Of a DNA stretch of 64,000 bases, positions 42,888-53,936 are shown piece after piece. Both the position numbers and the translations under genes were made by a program. Position 1 is the first letter of the stretch. Each line of letters starts with the position of its first letter. This stretch comes from Triatoma infestans (Eukaryota; Arthropoda; Insecta; Hemiptera; Reduviidae): positions 1-64,000 of the forward strand of contig JAAEAF010003542.1 in NCBI GenBank assembly GCA_011037195.1, written 5' to 3'. Below the pieces are notes generated by a model. It saw only the letters and a list, made by a program, of their open reading frames with translations, was not told where the DNA came from and did not search any database.

Positions 42888-42929
42888 ACCACAAAAAGAA
42901 GCAGGCTATCACGGAAAATATCTCTGATG

Positions 42930-43278
42930 TTACAATCATCTTCGCCTTGAGGTTAGAAAAAAACAAAATGATTTAAATATAACATTGAAATAACACAAAC
43001 AAAATTGGCATTATTATACAATACTAATTCTCAGTAAATATACTCTTTAATAATAGAAAAAAATCATTTTGTTACTTTACTATAACAATTTAAATAACAT
43101 CTATGTAAAACAAAACCATATTCTTAGTAAATCTCACTTTTAATAAAACATAAGAAAAAAGAATATGTGCTTATTTTCTAAAGTTATACTTTTTCTCAGA
43201 TGTTGCTGCTTCAATTATTCTTTTTTGTTCAGGTTTATTTAAGTAAGTTTAGAAACTATTACACAGTCCATTTCAAAA
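42930..43278. other. AT-rich stretch, nothing recognised
   Basis: No frame, repeat or motif I can name. Confidence 0.4.
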
Positions 43279-43401
43279 TTAATTCGAATGGTCAATTCTG
43301 CCTGCTTTTGTGAGCTCAACAGGCATTTTATTTCTGCCCTCTCTCCAGGTTGCGTTCATGATTGAAAAAATGCGTTCTACCCAAGCATTTCCTACTATTT
43401 A
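43279..43401 (-). pseudogene. Possible hAT-type transposase C-terminal remnant
   Basis: Minus strand frame from about 43400: NAWVERIFSIMNATWREGRN, KMPVELTKAGRIDHSN then stop at 43279-43281. A (S/A)-x-ERxFS-x-(M/L) pattern followed by W-x-x-x-R-N and L-x-x-x-L is the hAT dimerisation domain signature. Only about 40 codons remain and nothing upstream is readable. Confidence 0.4.
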
Positions 43402-44110
43402 TTGAATTCCAGTAAGAAGAATTGTTTTAAAAATATTTACTATTCCCTATTTTTTCTGTTGTGCTGAACTCATTTTTGAGATTTTCTAAATTGCTATTCT
43501 GAATAAAAATTATTTCATCGTATAAAATAATAAAAGTCTTTATTTCCAATAAAAAAAAACATGTAATTACAATTCATTGTGACCTAATACAATCATGGTT
43601 TTTACAAACTGTCTGAGGAGTAGCTTTACTTAAATAAAATAACAAAAATAGATAAATAATAGAAATAAGTAATTATAGTAATTTAAAAAAAAGGGTACAT
43701 AGATAGTGAGAACGAAAACAAAACACTAATGAAATCTCCACCAGAGGGTTATCAATGAAATCAGTAAATAAACAAAAATAACCGAAACAAAAACAAAAAT
43801 GAATTCTTTATCAAAAGTTACCAATAACATTATACTATATTATAATCCACAAATTATAAATTAATAAAATGGCAATATAAGCAATAATTCAATTGCTGTA
43901 TTAGAAAGTTCCGATACTGCCATGCATGCTTGCAATAGGTAATTAATTCGTCCCTGTTATTGGAATTTACATTCAATGCTCATTTAACATTAAATTTACA
44001 TTTAATGCTCTTTAAATTCTATCGATGTTTATGAACTTTTATGCAAGCATCTTACCCTAGTCAAAAAGGGAAATTTACAGATAACATGGTAAACATCTTC
44101 ATCATTACAA
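43402..44110. other. AT-rich stretch, nothing recognised
   Basis: Mostly A/T runs with no coding frame. A local echo AACATTAAATTTACATTTAATG at about 43985-44010 is simple-sequence-like. Confidence 0.4.
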
Positions 44111-44461
44111 TTACATATTATTTATATTGTAAAGTGAATACAAGTTTCTTTCTTTCAATTTCTTTTTAAAGTTATATTTATTTAGATTCAATAGCTCACT
44201 ACCTTTTATCTTAAATGTCCAACTGACCATGGATGGTCCCACTTCACTGTAAACATAATAATTATTGTTGTACCACAAATGGAGTTCATCATTGAACTTC
44301 AATAAATGATACTTAGTATTTAATTTTTCCATAATTTTTTTAATTACAGTTGCCATTTTTAACTGGTGTTCATTACACTTATTTAATTTACATATATCAA
44401 ACGTGAAAGATGATTTTTCCCATTCACTGTACCAAAACAGATTCTGTTTAATGATATTCAT
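44111..44461 (-). CDS. Hypothetical protein fragment
   Basis: A 116-codon frame rich in Lys, Asn, Leu and Trp (LFWYSEWEKSSFTFDICKLN, LLKFNDELHLWYNNNYYVYS). It has plausible amino-acid composition but no motif I recognise. A LINE ORF2 post-RT region or a degraded host exon is possible. Frame length could be chance in AT-rich DNA. Confidence 0.3.
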   Translation of the reverse strand: MNIIKQNLFWYSEWEKSSFTFDICKLNKCNEHQLKMATVIKKIMEKLNTKYHLLKFNDELHLWYNNNYYVYSEVGPSMVSWTFKIKGSELLNLNKYNFKKKLKERNLYSLYNINNM

Positions 44462-44935
44462 TGACTTTTAATATACAAGCAAATTTCAATTACATCTTTG
44501 AATTAAATATCGCATTGTTTTATATTTATGCCACCAAACATTTAATGGGACTGGTTTGAAAATCATATTTATGGATACACGACAAAGCATGTGTGTTATA
44601 TGTCTCGTGCTCACGAAATAATTATCAATTTATAACCTACATAAAATTCACTTACCCTATAAATTTCTCTTTGCTGTAAAAAAAAATTGAAACTTTGCAC
44701 CATCTTATGTAGTATTTTTTATAAAAACTGAAACTTATAATAACAGTTAAAAGAGAAAGTGATATGCGGTAATGGATTGTTAATGTTAAAAAAAAAACAA
44801 AAAATAATGGCTAAAAAAATAAAACCTCTCGGTTGGGAGCGTAGGTACGAACCCCACATCTGAAAGTTGTAGCAGATTGTATAAAAGAAAAAAAATCTTA
44901 TTAAATAATAAGACAAACAACATAACATAAAAATA

Positions 44936-47110
44936 CCAGGCAGGATTCCGGCGTGGATATTCTACCTTTGATAACCTTTTTATTCTTACCAATATTATAA
45001 ATTTAAGGTTTTTAAGAAGACGCCAAAAAGTCTATTGTTTCTTCGTTGACTTGAAAGCTGCGTTCAACCGCATAAATCGAAGTGCGTTGTTTCTTAAGCT
45101 TTTTAATATTCGAGTTTCCTCCAAGTTTATCAATTGCCTTAAATCTCTTTATGCGGATTCATCTGCGGCTATTCGTGGTAAGAATGGGATTTTAGAATTT
45201 TTTCCCGTTGGTTCTGGGGTTAGACAGAGATGCGTTTTAAGTCCTATTTTGTTTTCTCGCTTTTTGGATGATCTTCCTGACGAGCTTGAGTGTGGAATCC
45301 GTATCGGAGGTGTAACCATTAATACTTTAATTTATGCGGACGACGTGGTTATTCTTGCCGAAAGCCCGGTTGCTTTACAAAGAAATATTAACATTTTGGC
45401 AAAATATTGTGATTTATGGAACCTTTCTCTGAATCTCAATAAATCAAAGATAATGGTGTTCCGGAGGGGTGGACGCTTATCCTCTTTGGAGAAGTGGTCT
45501 TTTAATGGACAACCTATTGAAGTTGTAAATACTTGTAAATACCTAGGCGTATATTTAACACCTGGCCTTTCCTTCAATAGACACTTTTTGGAGAAAGTAT
45601 CCGCTGCAAAATATGCTCTTAATAGTCTTTGGTCTGGATTCATTTCGCAGAATTCGGTGCCTCTCTCGCACAAGTTTCACTTTTTTAATTCTGTTTGTCG
45701 GTCTCTGGTATCCTACGCTGCGCAAGTATGGGATTATCATTCTTGTGATTTGCTGGATAAATTTCAGCGTTTCTTTATTAAAAAATTATTCGCACTTCCT
45801 GCAGTTACCCCCAAATTACATTTTGCATTTGGAAACTGGCACTGACCCATTGGAATTGTATATTTTAAAACTTCATTTTAAATATTGTGTCAAGGTGTTA
45901 AACTGCCCATCTTATCGCCTTCCTCGGAAGCTTGCTGTCGAGACTATTAAATCCAATTCGTCTTGGTTCAGTAAGTGGATTGCTCTTTTCGATAAATATC
46001 TTGTCTCTTTTGACAGTTCTTTGGAAGCTATTTCATCCTGGGAGGGTCAGCTATGCAAGCTGCTTGATAAAATAAGACTTGGTCATTTGGAGGAGTTTGA
46101 GAGGCGTGCGCTTCAGTCCAACCGGTTAAAACTTTATGCTCAACTTAATCATAGAGCCAATCTTTGTAGCCTATCTTCAGATGGTTCAAAAGGATGGTCT
46201 CTCCGTGATTTGAGGTGGATTTTTAAATTAAGAGGAAAACTTTTCTATCTCAATCACGTTCCCTGGCTTGAAAAATAAGTTGAAATATGTTCCCTCTATA
46301 ATTCCCGAAAAACTGAAGATATTTTTCATTTTTTGACTGAATGCTCCATACTCTTTAATCTCCGACTCCGGTATCTTGGACAGCGAGTTATATCTGGTCC
46401 TCTTCTCATCACCTTACTTAATAGTTCTGGCCCTGATGGTCGCTCCTTTGTCATGTTTGCGCGCCATGCCTGGACTTATGGTATGAATTAGTCCTTGAAT
46501 TTAATTTTTAATTAAATTCCTTTGATCTTGTGAATTTACTTATTCTTTTTCTCCTTCTTCTTTACTTAGAAAATGTGATTTGTCTTTCGATGTAACTAGC
46601 TCAGTTATTATTGTCATCGTTTATTTTTTCCCATTACTCATTTGTTTGTTTCCTTTCCTGTTGTTTTTGCTGTAAAATTATGTTTTTTTATTTTTTTTAA
46701 TTTTTATTCATATATATATATATATATCTTTTTACTGATTGGTTATATATCTATGGAATACATTATGATGGGAATAAATTATACTATTCTTGTATTAATT
46801 ATGTATTATTTGTAAATTAATAATAATTTGTATTATTATTTTGAGTTACTTAAGTCTATTAGCATTTTTAAATCTTAATTATTATTAAATCAACTTATAG
46901 ATTTATTTTCAATTTTTCCATCCTCGACTTTGGGTTCGACCCCGGCTGACGGATTACTCCAACCCGTAAAGTGTTATTATTCTTTTATATATATATATAT
47001 ATATAAAAGTAGTTTATGTTTTGTTTTTTTGCTCTTTTGTATATTTTCTTTTTGTAAATAAAGCACTATTATTATTATTATTATTATTATTAATATTATT
47101 ATTATTATAT
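44936..47110 (+). mobile_element. 5'-truncated LINE related to 7935-10510
   Basis: Starts within RT at QAGFRRGYSTFDNLF (44939) and ends with AATAAA (47057-47062) and a (TTA)n tail. Same block order and wording as 7935-10510 (LQRNINIL, FRRGGRLSS, YLGVYLTPGLSF, EDIFHFLTEC, ARHAW). The 3' UTR holds a (TA)n run at 46711-46729. Confidence 0.85.
44939..46491 (+). pseudogene. ORF2 RT and C-terminal knuckle, frameshifted
   Basis: FFVDLKAAFNRINRS (motif A), GSGVRQRCVLSPILFS (motif B; the usual Q-G is Q-R), TLIYADDVVILAES (YADD, 45333), SKIMVFRRGGR, then the thumb. A shift near 45810 moves the reading to the frame ending at 46276; after a stop there a third stretch reads KTEDIFHFLTECSILF and FVMFARHAWTYGMN (46300-46491), where the C-terminal knuckle has lost its first two cysteines (SLYNS in place of CPLCN). 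Inactive. Confidence 0.8.
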
Positions 47111-47111
47111 A

Positions 47112-47268
47112 ACATAAACATAAACATAAGGTGATCAACACGTTTCATAACCAATAACCACAAGAGTCAGAAAGCGAGTGTGTGAACAGGCAGAAAAGGC
47201 TCCAACATTCTGCGAGCTTTTCCTGTCCGCCTCAGGGGCAGCCTCGCGCTAACAAAATTACATAATGT
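47112..47268. repeat. Short interspersed repeat, copy 1
   Basis: AACATAAACATAAGGTGATC through CGCGCTAACAAAATTACATA, about 155 bp, near-identical to 48338-48490. It follows directly after the (TTA)n tail of the LINE. See copy 2. Confidence 0.7.
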
Positions 47269-48337
47269 ATAATAAATACATATATTTTTTTTAAAATGCT
47301 ATGAAGCAAATAAAAGTTGCCTACAATTGTTTAAAAATAATTCTGAAATATTAATTATAATAATTTTTAGTAATAGTTGTGTAAACTTTTAATTTTTTTT
47401 ATTACGGAATTCAGCTCGAATTTTGTCCTCTTTAAATTTTTATTAAAAAAGAAATATTTATTTTAATTATTGTTTTCATTCAAATTAATACTAGTAATTT
47501 ATATTTATATTTTTATATCTATATAAAGTGGAAAATGACGTGCCATGCTTCTTGAAGTGCTACATCATCAGACCCTTTGGCCGAGTCAAGCCTCTCTCGT
47601 GGTGTTCCGGTACCTTTTAACTTCTAAGTACACTGAATTCAGTAAGTAATAAGGTAAATTTAAGATATTTAAAATGATTTATGTTGCAATTTATAAAATG
47701 ATCTGTGATGATTAATACGACATAAAAAGTTATTAATTTAATGTAGAAACTATATTATGAAAAATGTAATGAAATTGGGTCACTTAATTTCTGAATTAAA
47801 TATGGCAAATGAAAATTATTCGAACTAGTTATTAATAAAATCATTAAATTAAATATATGATCTGGAACAAATATAATTTACTTTGCAATTTGTTAAGAGG
47901 TCTACAAATTATAGAATTATATAAGAATTTGAAGTTTTGAAGGAAGATTAAGAAAAAAATTGTGAAATTGGGAACACTGAATTACTCAATTAAATATGGC
48001 GTATAAAATTTATTAAGTTTTCATCATTCAAGATAAATGTAAATTTTAAAATTATACAAGGTTTGTTAGATCAGATGATGGATGCTCCATAAAAAAAATA
48101 ATAAAACATTAATTCCTTAAATCATCCAATATGGTGATTATGTAATAAATTAATAAGATTTCAACTAAGTTTATTTTTGCTTAGTAATCTTGTTTGAATT
48201 TCTAAAAATCGGAAAAATATTGCTTTATTTCCATTATTTTTAAAGATTTTATGGATTTTGAATTCCGGACAATGTGCTAAGTAGAATTTTGTTTTTAAAT
48301 GACATCCTTTCTCTAAAGTAGTTTTGGTTATCATTAT
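47269..48337. other. AT-rich spacer between two repeat copies
   Basis: About 1.07 kb, no coding frame. A GC-richer patch at 47530-47620 (GACGTGCCATGCTTCTTGAA, GGCCGAGTCAAGCCTCTC) is unidentified. Could be the interior of a small LTR-like unit or plain spacer. Confidence 0.4.
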
Positions 48338-48490
48338 TAACATAAACATAAGGTGATCAACACGTTTCATAACCAATAACCACAAGAGTCAGAAAGCGAG
48401 TGTGTGAAAAGGCACAAAAGGCTCGAACATTCTGCGAGCTTTTCCTGTCCGCCCAGGGGCAGCATCGCGCTAATAAAATTACATAAGTAT
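48338..48490. repeat. Short interspersed repeat, copy 2
   Basis: Same sequence and orientation as copy 1 (differences: GAACAGG/GAAAAGG, GCAGCC/GCAGCA, a few others). On the minus strand the unit begins near GCGCGA(G/T)GCTGCCCCTG and ends in a TTATGTTTATG(TTA)-like tail, which would fit a SINE-like retroposon. Confidence 0.7.
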
Positions 48491-48804
48491 CATATATATA
48501 TAATGTGTATGTATATTTGTTTAGGAATTTTAATGTTTTTTGTAGCAAGAAATGATAGTTTAAAACACTGACTACTCTATTGTATTGTTAATACATATAG
48601 TAAATGATTCCTTCTGCTGTTAATTAAACATCTTATAGTCCGTTCCCTTCAATTTGTGTACTCCTTTTATTTCATCTATCAATGTCATCGTTTAAGAGAT
48701 AACGATTTTTTTTTATTTAATACCTTAAACGCAAGCATAATTTTGAAAAATGATAAGATTTTACTAGATATTTAGGATAAATTTTCTTTACATCTCTATA
48801 CAAT
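48491..48804. other. AT-rich stretch, nothing recognised
   Basis: No frame or repeat recognised. Confidence 0.4.
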
Positions 48805-49135
48805 AGGGCTCATTGCCTAACCCCTTTTGTAGAGTTTGTGAAATGGAGGAGGAATCACCCTTGCATCTAATGACGGATTGTTTGGGCAGTGAGGAGATTA
48901 GGTTTAGGACCTTCGGCCGATATAGGATATCGGTAGAGAATCTTAAGTTATGTCCTTTTAAGGTTTTGGTCCGATTTGTTCGGTCTGTGGTAAACCTTAG
49001 ATGAGTAAAACCTGGGCCTGGACTTTTGTTCCAGACCCAGTAGTTGTTATTCTTTAGGGGTAGCTATATGGGCCCAGGGAGGCTTTGGATATAGTAGGGT
49101 TTCGCCCTCGCCTTCCTTGAATAATAATAGGATAC
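48805..49135 (+). mobile_element. 3' end of an RNase H-type LINE
   Basis: A short frame FCRVCEMEEESPLHLMTDCL (48822-48880) is the C-terminal CCHC knuckle typical of RNase H-bearing LINEs, followed by RFRTFGRYRI and a stop at 49004. A TAATAATAGG tail sits at 49117-49130. Sister of the 52780-53720 piece by the knuckle pattern (CRFCQEEEETALHVLCQC). Everything 5' is missing. Confidence 0.65.
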
Positions 49136-50931
49136 ATTTTCCTTATCAACTTACATATATTTATAAAATGCTTTCCTGAAAGCAACACGAATTAAAGATT
49201 AAGTAATGCACCAATGATACTGAAACTTACAAATAGTAAAGTTTTTATTTAAGACAAATCTTGTTACCTTTCAGCAAGCCATTTCTAAGTTAATAGTGGC
49301 TATTTGAATATATATTATTTTTTTTTTGTAATTGCATTTTTTGAATTTTAAAAATAACTACAAAGTATGCTTTCTTTGTATGGAGGTATTTTGAGTTCCA
49401 TGCTGTTTGTGCGTGTGTGTCAATTATTAGTACTACAGCTCAATGGAAGCATAAAGTAAGAAATATGGGTAATTATGAGTAAGCGTGCCCCCAACATGGC
49501 GGAGCCGAACTACGTCACCTGTTTACTCCCACTCTTCCTACAGTCAGTAAGAATGATATCCATTATATCGAGAGTATCGGATTAGCCTTACATCTTCTCA
49601 TTACGCTTATTGAAACTATTAACATAATCAATTCATTTATTCTTTTCGCTTCATAACAGTTTCCAGACCACCTTGCGATATGTTGCTCGGCGCGTGTCGT
49701 TTTTTTATTTGTAAGCGATCAACAGGATAAATGAGCTTCTATTTATTAATAGCAATTATTAAACAATTACAATTTATGGAATTTATTCTTAAATTAATAT
49801 TATTCAATACATTTACAATTTCAATCTATTTTGGTTTTTTTATTGCATAGTTCCAGTTTAACACCTTCAGCTGAAACAAAGCTATAATTAGTAAAATTTC
49901 CATGAAACATCATAGAATTTAAACTTTATCATCTTTTTCATAATTAACATGCATACCATATAACATAAAATAGAAATACTTAAAGCGCAAAGCAAACATT
50001 TCTTTTTATTTTCAAAAAGGCGAAAACTTTAAATCACAGTAACATAGAAAAATAAACCAATATGTAATTAATCGGAAGAGTAAACGTAGCATTTGACTGT
50101 AGGAAGAGTGGTAGGAGGTGGGAGTGGGTAGTAAGTTAACTCAACTTCACTGCATCAACTTAAATTGCTGCATGCATTTATAATTTTTAAATTTACACAA
50201 TATTTTATTTAAACTTCACTTATTGCTTAATTGTTTACTGTTTATTCGAGCTAAATAAATATTTGATTATTTCTTCCGTTAGGTACATTTCCATTCACAT
50301 TGTTAAATGCAAACTATCACAACATTTCACAAAACACTTTAAAGACAAAGGGCTACCACCTCTCAAACACACTAGTAAATTCTCACTTGCGACTACAGAG
50401 AGTTGATTACTAGCGAGTGAATGTGAAATCAACTTCCATTACCACAACCTCAAGCAGATTTTTGGGGAAATCTAATTAAAGAAAAGAGACTTTTATATTT
50501 CTTAGTAGTGGACACTACCGAGTGGGAGGCCTTTTCTGAAAACATTGGCGAATAAATATTGGAAACGGTAGTGTTGAGAATTATAGCCGCTGTCGATGTA
50601 TGGTTATTTATCGATTTGTTTTAATATTGGGAAAAAGAATATTCATTATTTTTCAGTATAAATGATTTCGCGGCTTGTGTTGTTTACCTTCTACTCTCAT
50701 ATTTGTTTTTTGTGTTTACTAATCTATATGTGCCTAATGTTTTTTTTGTTTACTTCATGCGCATAGTTTTATTGTTTAATTTGAGAATAAATTGTGTTTT
50801 TTTCCTTGTGTTTTATTTATATATGCCTATATTTTAGAGAACCCCTACAGGTAGTATCCATTGTATAAGGGGAAGTCTTTTGAATTCAAAAGTTCGATTA
50901 TCCTTCAATGTTTAATTGAATAAATAATTTA
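49136..50931. other. Non-coding AT-rich region with one inverted repeat
   Basis: No coding frame. CCACTCTTCCTACAGTCA at 49529-49546 is the exact complement of 50094-50111; the surroundings of both (TTACTCCC... and ...GGGAGTGGGTAGTAA) are also partly complementary, so this might be a roughly 600-bp terminal-inverted-repeat element of unknown type. No recognisable duplication. Confidence 0.35.
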
Positions 50932-51050
50932 TATCAGAGATATTTTCCGTGATAGCCTGCTTCTTTTCGTAGTCATCGACCGGTTTCGGGCGTTCGCCCA
51001 TCGTCAGGATGTTTTTGTTAGACTTGCACAGAGCAAATACAATTGATAGA
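50932..51050 (-). repeat. Partial copy of the hammerhead-bearing palindrome
   Basis: TATCAGAGATATTTTCCGTG to AACATCC.GATG and GACTTGCACAGAGCAAATAC: the same left-arm order as 42683-42800 but with full stem II (GGGCGTTCGCCC). The other arm is absent. Confidence 0.75.
50974..51011 (-). ncRNA. Hammerhead ribozyme (type I topology)
   Basis: Minus strand: CATC CTGACGA T GGGCGAACGCCC GAAA CCGGTC GATG. Compared with 42850-42887 it differs in the core only at the seventh position (CTGACGA against CTGATGA), the one core position that may be any base in hammerheads. Stem I, stem II and stem III are unchanged. Confidence 0.65.
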
Positions 51051-51743
51051 CTGGATTTTAAAAGTCTTTATTATGACAGAACTAGGTTAAGAGATAGAGG
51101 TTGCTATCTGAATGGGAAAACATATGCTCGGTCCTTTAAAGACGTTGTTCCCTTTTAAATGGAAACATCAATGAGTGGGGATGTATAACTACGTTTTTTG
51201 AAGGAGATTTTCCTTTGATAATTGTTTATCCGTACCATCTTGTTATTTCTATTTATATTTCTTATTATTTTTAATTTTTTAACAGGGCGAAATAACACGC
51301 AAGTGCCAGCCGTGGGCCACTATGGAATAGTTACTGATAAGAAATGACGGATTTGGCTTTTTCCTGAATTTTTTTTTTTTCACTTTTCTACGATTTTCTC
51401 CATAAAATCTTGGATTTCATTAAATTTGTTATACTAGCTATGAATGCAGAGACCTATCTTTTTTGTTTGAAACTTTTGTCCGAGAAAGTTCATTTAAAGA
51501 AGTTTTAAGCGTAGGTCACGTGTTCCTGAAAAAAGTCTTCTTTTTTTTAAATTTAGATTCTCCCAATGATATAAAATTGAAGACAAATATATTAAATAGT
51601 AAAAATCCTAAGTTTCAGGGCAATTTATCGATACAAAGTATCGATCGTAACTTTGTAAATTGGAATAAGAGAAAGTTGTGTGAGTGTTCTCACCAGATTT
51701 TTCATTTATTATTATTTTTGTTAGTAAACCAAAAAACCCTATG
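51051..51743. other. AT-rich stretch, no supported gene
   Basis: A 98-codon plus-strand frame (51463-51759) has no recognisable motif and ends in a SINE-like repeat, so I do not call it a gene. Confidence 0.4.
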
Positions 51744-51845
51744 GCGCAACAGCCCATGAAGGGCCAAGGCTTGCCAGAGCGATTTGTATTGGGGGACGTG
51801 TGGTAAGCACGCCGCAGTTCCCACGCTGTTTAGTTCCGGCCCGTA
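51744..51845 (+). repeat. SINE-like GC-rich fragment
   Basis: GGCGCAACAGCCCATGAAGG, GCCAAGGCTTGCCAGAGCG and CACGCCGCAGTTCCCACGC stand out from AT-rich flanks. The phrase resembles short repeats common in arthropod genomes. No clear tail or duplication. Confidence 0.35.
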
Positions 51846-52634
51846 GTAAACCAAGATTAAAGAAAATTGTTGGACCTGATTTAAAGAAAATCGTAAAAAA
51901 CTACAAAATATTCATTCTGGATTATGACTTTTCCTGAAACTTGTTTTTTTTTTTTTTTTGGCAACTGATACGATTTCTCTTATATAACAGGAACAGCTAT
52001 ATAATAGTTCAAAATAGTACTTCAGACGGAAGCCTATACTGACTGTTCTCCCCTCAACATTCCTAAAATGAATTAATTAAACAATGTATTAAATAGAAAT
52101 GATGGACTATATATGTAAAGTATATTAAGTAAAAAAAAATTCTGAAACGGTTTTCTCCAAAAATTATGAGAAGTGGAAAAAAACAATTCAGTAATATCTC
52201 ACTTGACGGACTCAGATCGAAATCTTTGAGTCAGATTCGCTGGTGATATCTACTTAATGGAGTATCAAATTTGAGCTTCTTAGTTCTTTATTCACACTCA
52301 CAGACACATCCACAAATAATATATTCGCTTGAAACTGTTTTTTTTCTCAAAAATTTAAAGGACCTTAAAATAATCATTTTCGTTCAAAATTTAATTTCGA
52401 GAATTTGACGACGATTTAAATAAGAGAAAATAAAAACATGGAGCCTCTATTTATGGAAAGAATTATGTAAACCACAAGTGAACTTAAAGCTCAATAATAA
52501 CTTTCTTACTAACTTATTTCAAAATTAAATTTTGAAAAATTGTTAATGTTCTTCGTTATGGCAAAAAAAAAAAAAAAAGATGGATATTGAGTATCCAGAA
52601 CATCTTGCATACTCAATTGTTACTTCCTCTTAAA
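51846..52634. other. AT-rich stretch, nothing recognised
   Basis: Homopolymer runs (T at 51944-51959, A at 52562-52577), no frame or repeat of note. Confidence 0.4.
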
Positions 52635-52715
52635 AGCTTCCGCGCGCAGTCTAGTGGCTAGCGCAATCTTTTTGGTGCGAGAAATCCGGTTATGACACCC
52701 AGTTAAGGCTCAAAC
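52635..52715 (+). repeat. tRNA-like (SINE head) fragment
   Basis: CGCGCAGTCTAGTGGCTAGC resembles a Pol III A box (TRGYnnARnnGG-type) and GGTTATGACACCC 35 bp later resembles a degraded B box. No foldable tRNA cloverleaf is complete. It may mark a SINE head just upstream of the LINE tail. Confidence 0.3.
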
Positions 52716-52779
52716 GGTTCGTCGAGAAATATGGGACGGTACAAATTAGTACTGAACGTGGTATGGAGGATAGAATAAT

Positions 52780-53371
52780 GCTCAAGGCTGGTGTGGGATT
52801 GCCTAGGTGCACTTAAGGATATTAGTAGCCATAATAAAGTCTTCCTGGTTTGGGTACCTGGGCATTCGGGTCACCGAGGTAATGAGACGGCAGATCATTT
52901 GGCCCGGGAGGGTTCCATTGGAACATTTATAGGGCCGGAACCGTTCTGTGGTGTCTCAAGATGCCTCAGGAGTGCATCCATCAGGACATAGGTGGGCGAC
53001 GATCAAGGGAATGGTGGGTTAAAACCCCAGGCCAGAGGCAGGCGAAAACGTTTATTTATTTTCACAGGCTAACTGCAGAATTACTCCAACTAGGCCGTGT
53101 GGCCATAAGGATGGCAGTTGGCGTTCTCACTGGCCATTGCAGACTTAATAAGCACATGCATCGCATGGGCCTGGCAATGGATAGCCTGTGTAGGTTTTGT
53201 CAGGAAGAAGAGGAAACAGCACTGCACGTGCTATGTCAGTGCAAGGGGCTAGTATGGCTGAGGTACCGCCTCCCCGGAGAAGAAAAGCTGGTGCCTGCAG
53301 GCCTTAGCCAGGGGCCCCTCTCGGGTCTATTACGTCTATTAAGGCAGACAGGACTCGAGAGGGTGCTCTAA
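52780..53371 (+). pseudogene. RNase H C-terminus and zinc knuckle of LINE ORF2
   Basis: KVFLVWVPGHSGHRGNETAD (52838-52897) is the RNase H block with the active-site His and Asp. After a frameshift near 52950 the reading goes on as GRRSREWWVKTPGQRQAKTF, LTGHCRLNKHMHRMGLA and CRFCQEEEETALHVLCQC (CCHC knuckle, 53190-53243). The stop at 53371 is the native end. Confidence 0.75.
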
Positions 53372-53720
53372 TTGACCACCTGGGGAGACCTCCCCAGACT
53401 CCACAGTTTGATGAAGGACAGGGCGGGGGCAGGGCCTCCAACTTAGGGGGTGCCACAATAGACCCACGGGGGTCGCGGTGGCGCAGGCTGAAGAGCCAAT
53501 CCCCCCAAAGAATCTAATCTAAGCAGACAAGTCTCGAGAGTGTGCTCTAGTGTGGGTGCTCCTCGGACACGCAGGGGCTACCCCCTTGCAGCCAAAAGTC
53601 CATAGGGACATGGCTGAAGGTTGCCCTAGGCTGTGGGTGTCACAATGGACCCATGGGGGTCACAGTGGCTTAGGCTTGTAGCCACTCCCCCACAAAATCT
53701 TATCTAATCTAATCTAGATA
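52780..53720 (+). mobile_element. 3' end of an RNase H-bearing LINE with duplicated 3' UTR
   Basis: RNase H C-terminal half and knuckle (52791-53371), then two related 3' UTR blocks (53380-53525 and 53560-53720): each has CACAATRGACCCA.GGGGTC, GTGG...AGGCT, and a TCTAATCTAA tail. The final tail is ATCTTATCTAATCTAATC (53697-53714). Tandemly repeated 3' ends suggest two insertion events or a template jump. Confidence 0.7.
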
Positions 53721-53936
53721 ACAAGGAATATCGAAGTAATTTTAGATAAGTAGTAACTGTTATTAGAGCAATAATATTAAATTGCGCTCTCTAAAGACAA
53801 AGTAAGCTTGAAAATAACCTTTTCTTAATTTTTATTTACACTATCTTATAGTATGAAACTGTGATCTTCATGCCCTTCTTCCAAGTTTTTTCATTGTTAC
53901 TATTTAGATAAAGTAACCTCCAGATTTAAAGAGCCC

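Larger units (their letters stand above)
42683..42929. repeat. Palindromic repeat (about 100-bp arms) carrying hammerhead cores
   Basis: CATCAGAGATATTTTCCGTG (42683-42702) pairs with its complement at 42910-42929; pairing continues through the CCGGTTTCGG block, the AACATCCTGATGATG block and the TAAACAGTGTAATAACAT block, leaving a spacer of about 45 bp (42780-42823). The left arm lacks the GGGCGTTCG stem II segment. A partial copy of one arm is at 50932-51045. Confidence 0.85.

Noticed and set aside
44810..44880. GGGTTCGTACC-like minus-strand B box
   Set aside because: No A box at the proper distance and no cloverleaf; not a tRNA or clear SINE.
46925..46975. GGGTTCGACCCC, B-box-like
   Set aside because: Lies within the LINE 3' UTR without an A box; treated as part of the LINE tail.
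51463..51759. 98-codon plus-strand frame
   Set aside because: AT-rich composition, no motif, runs into a SINE-like repeat.
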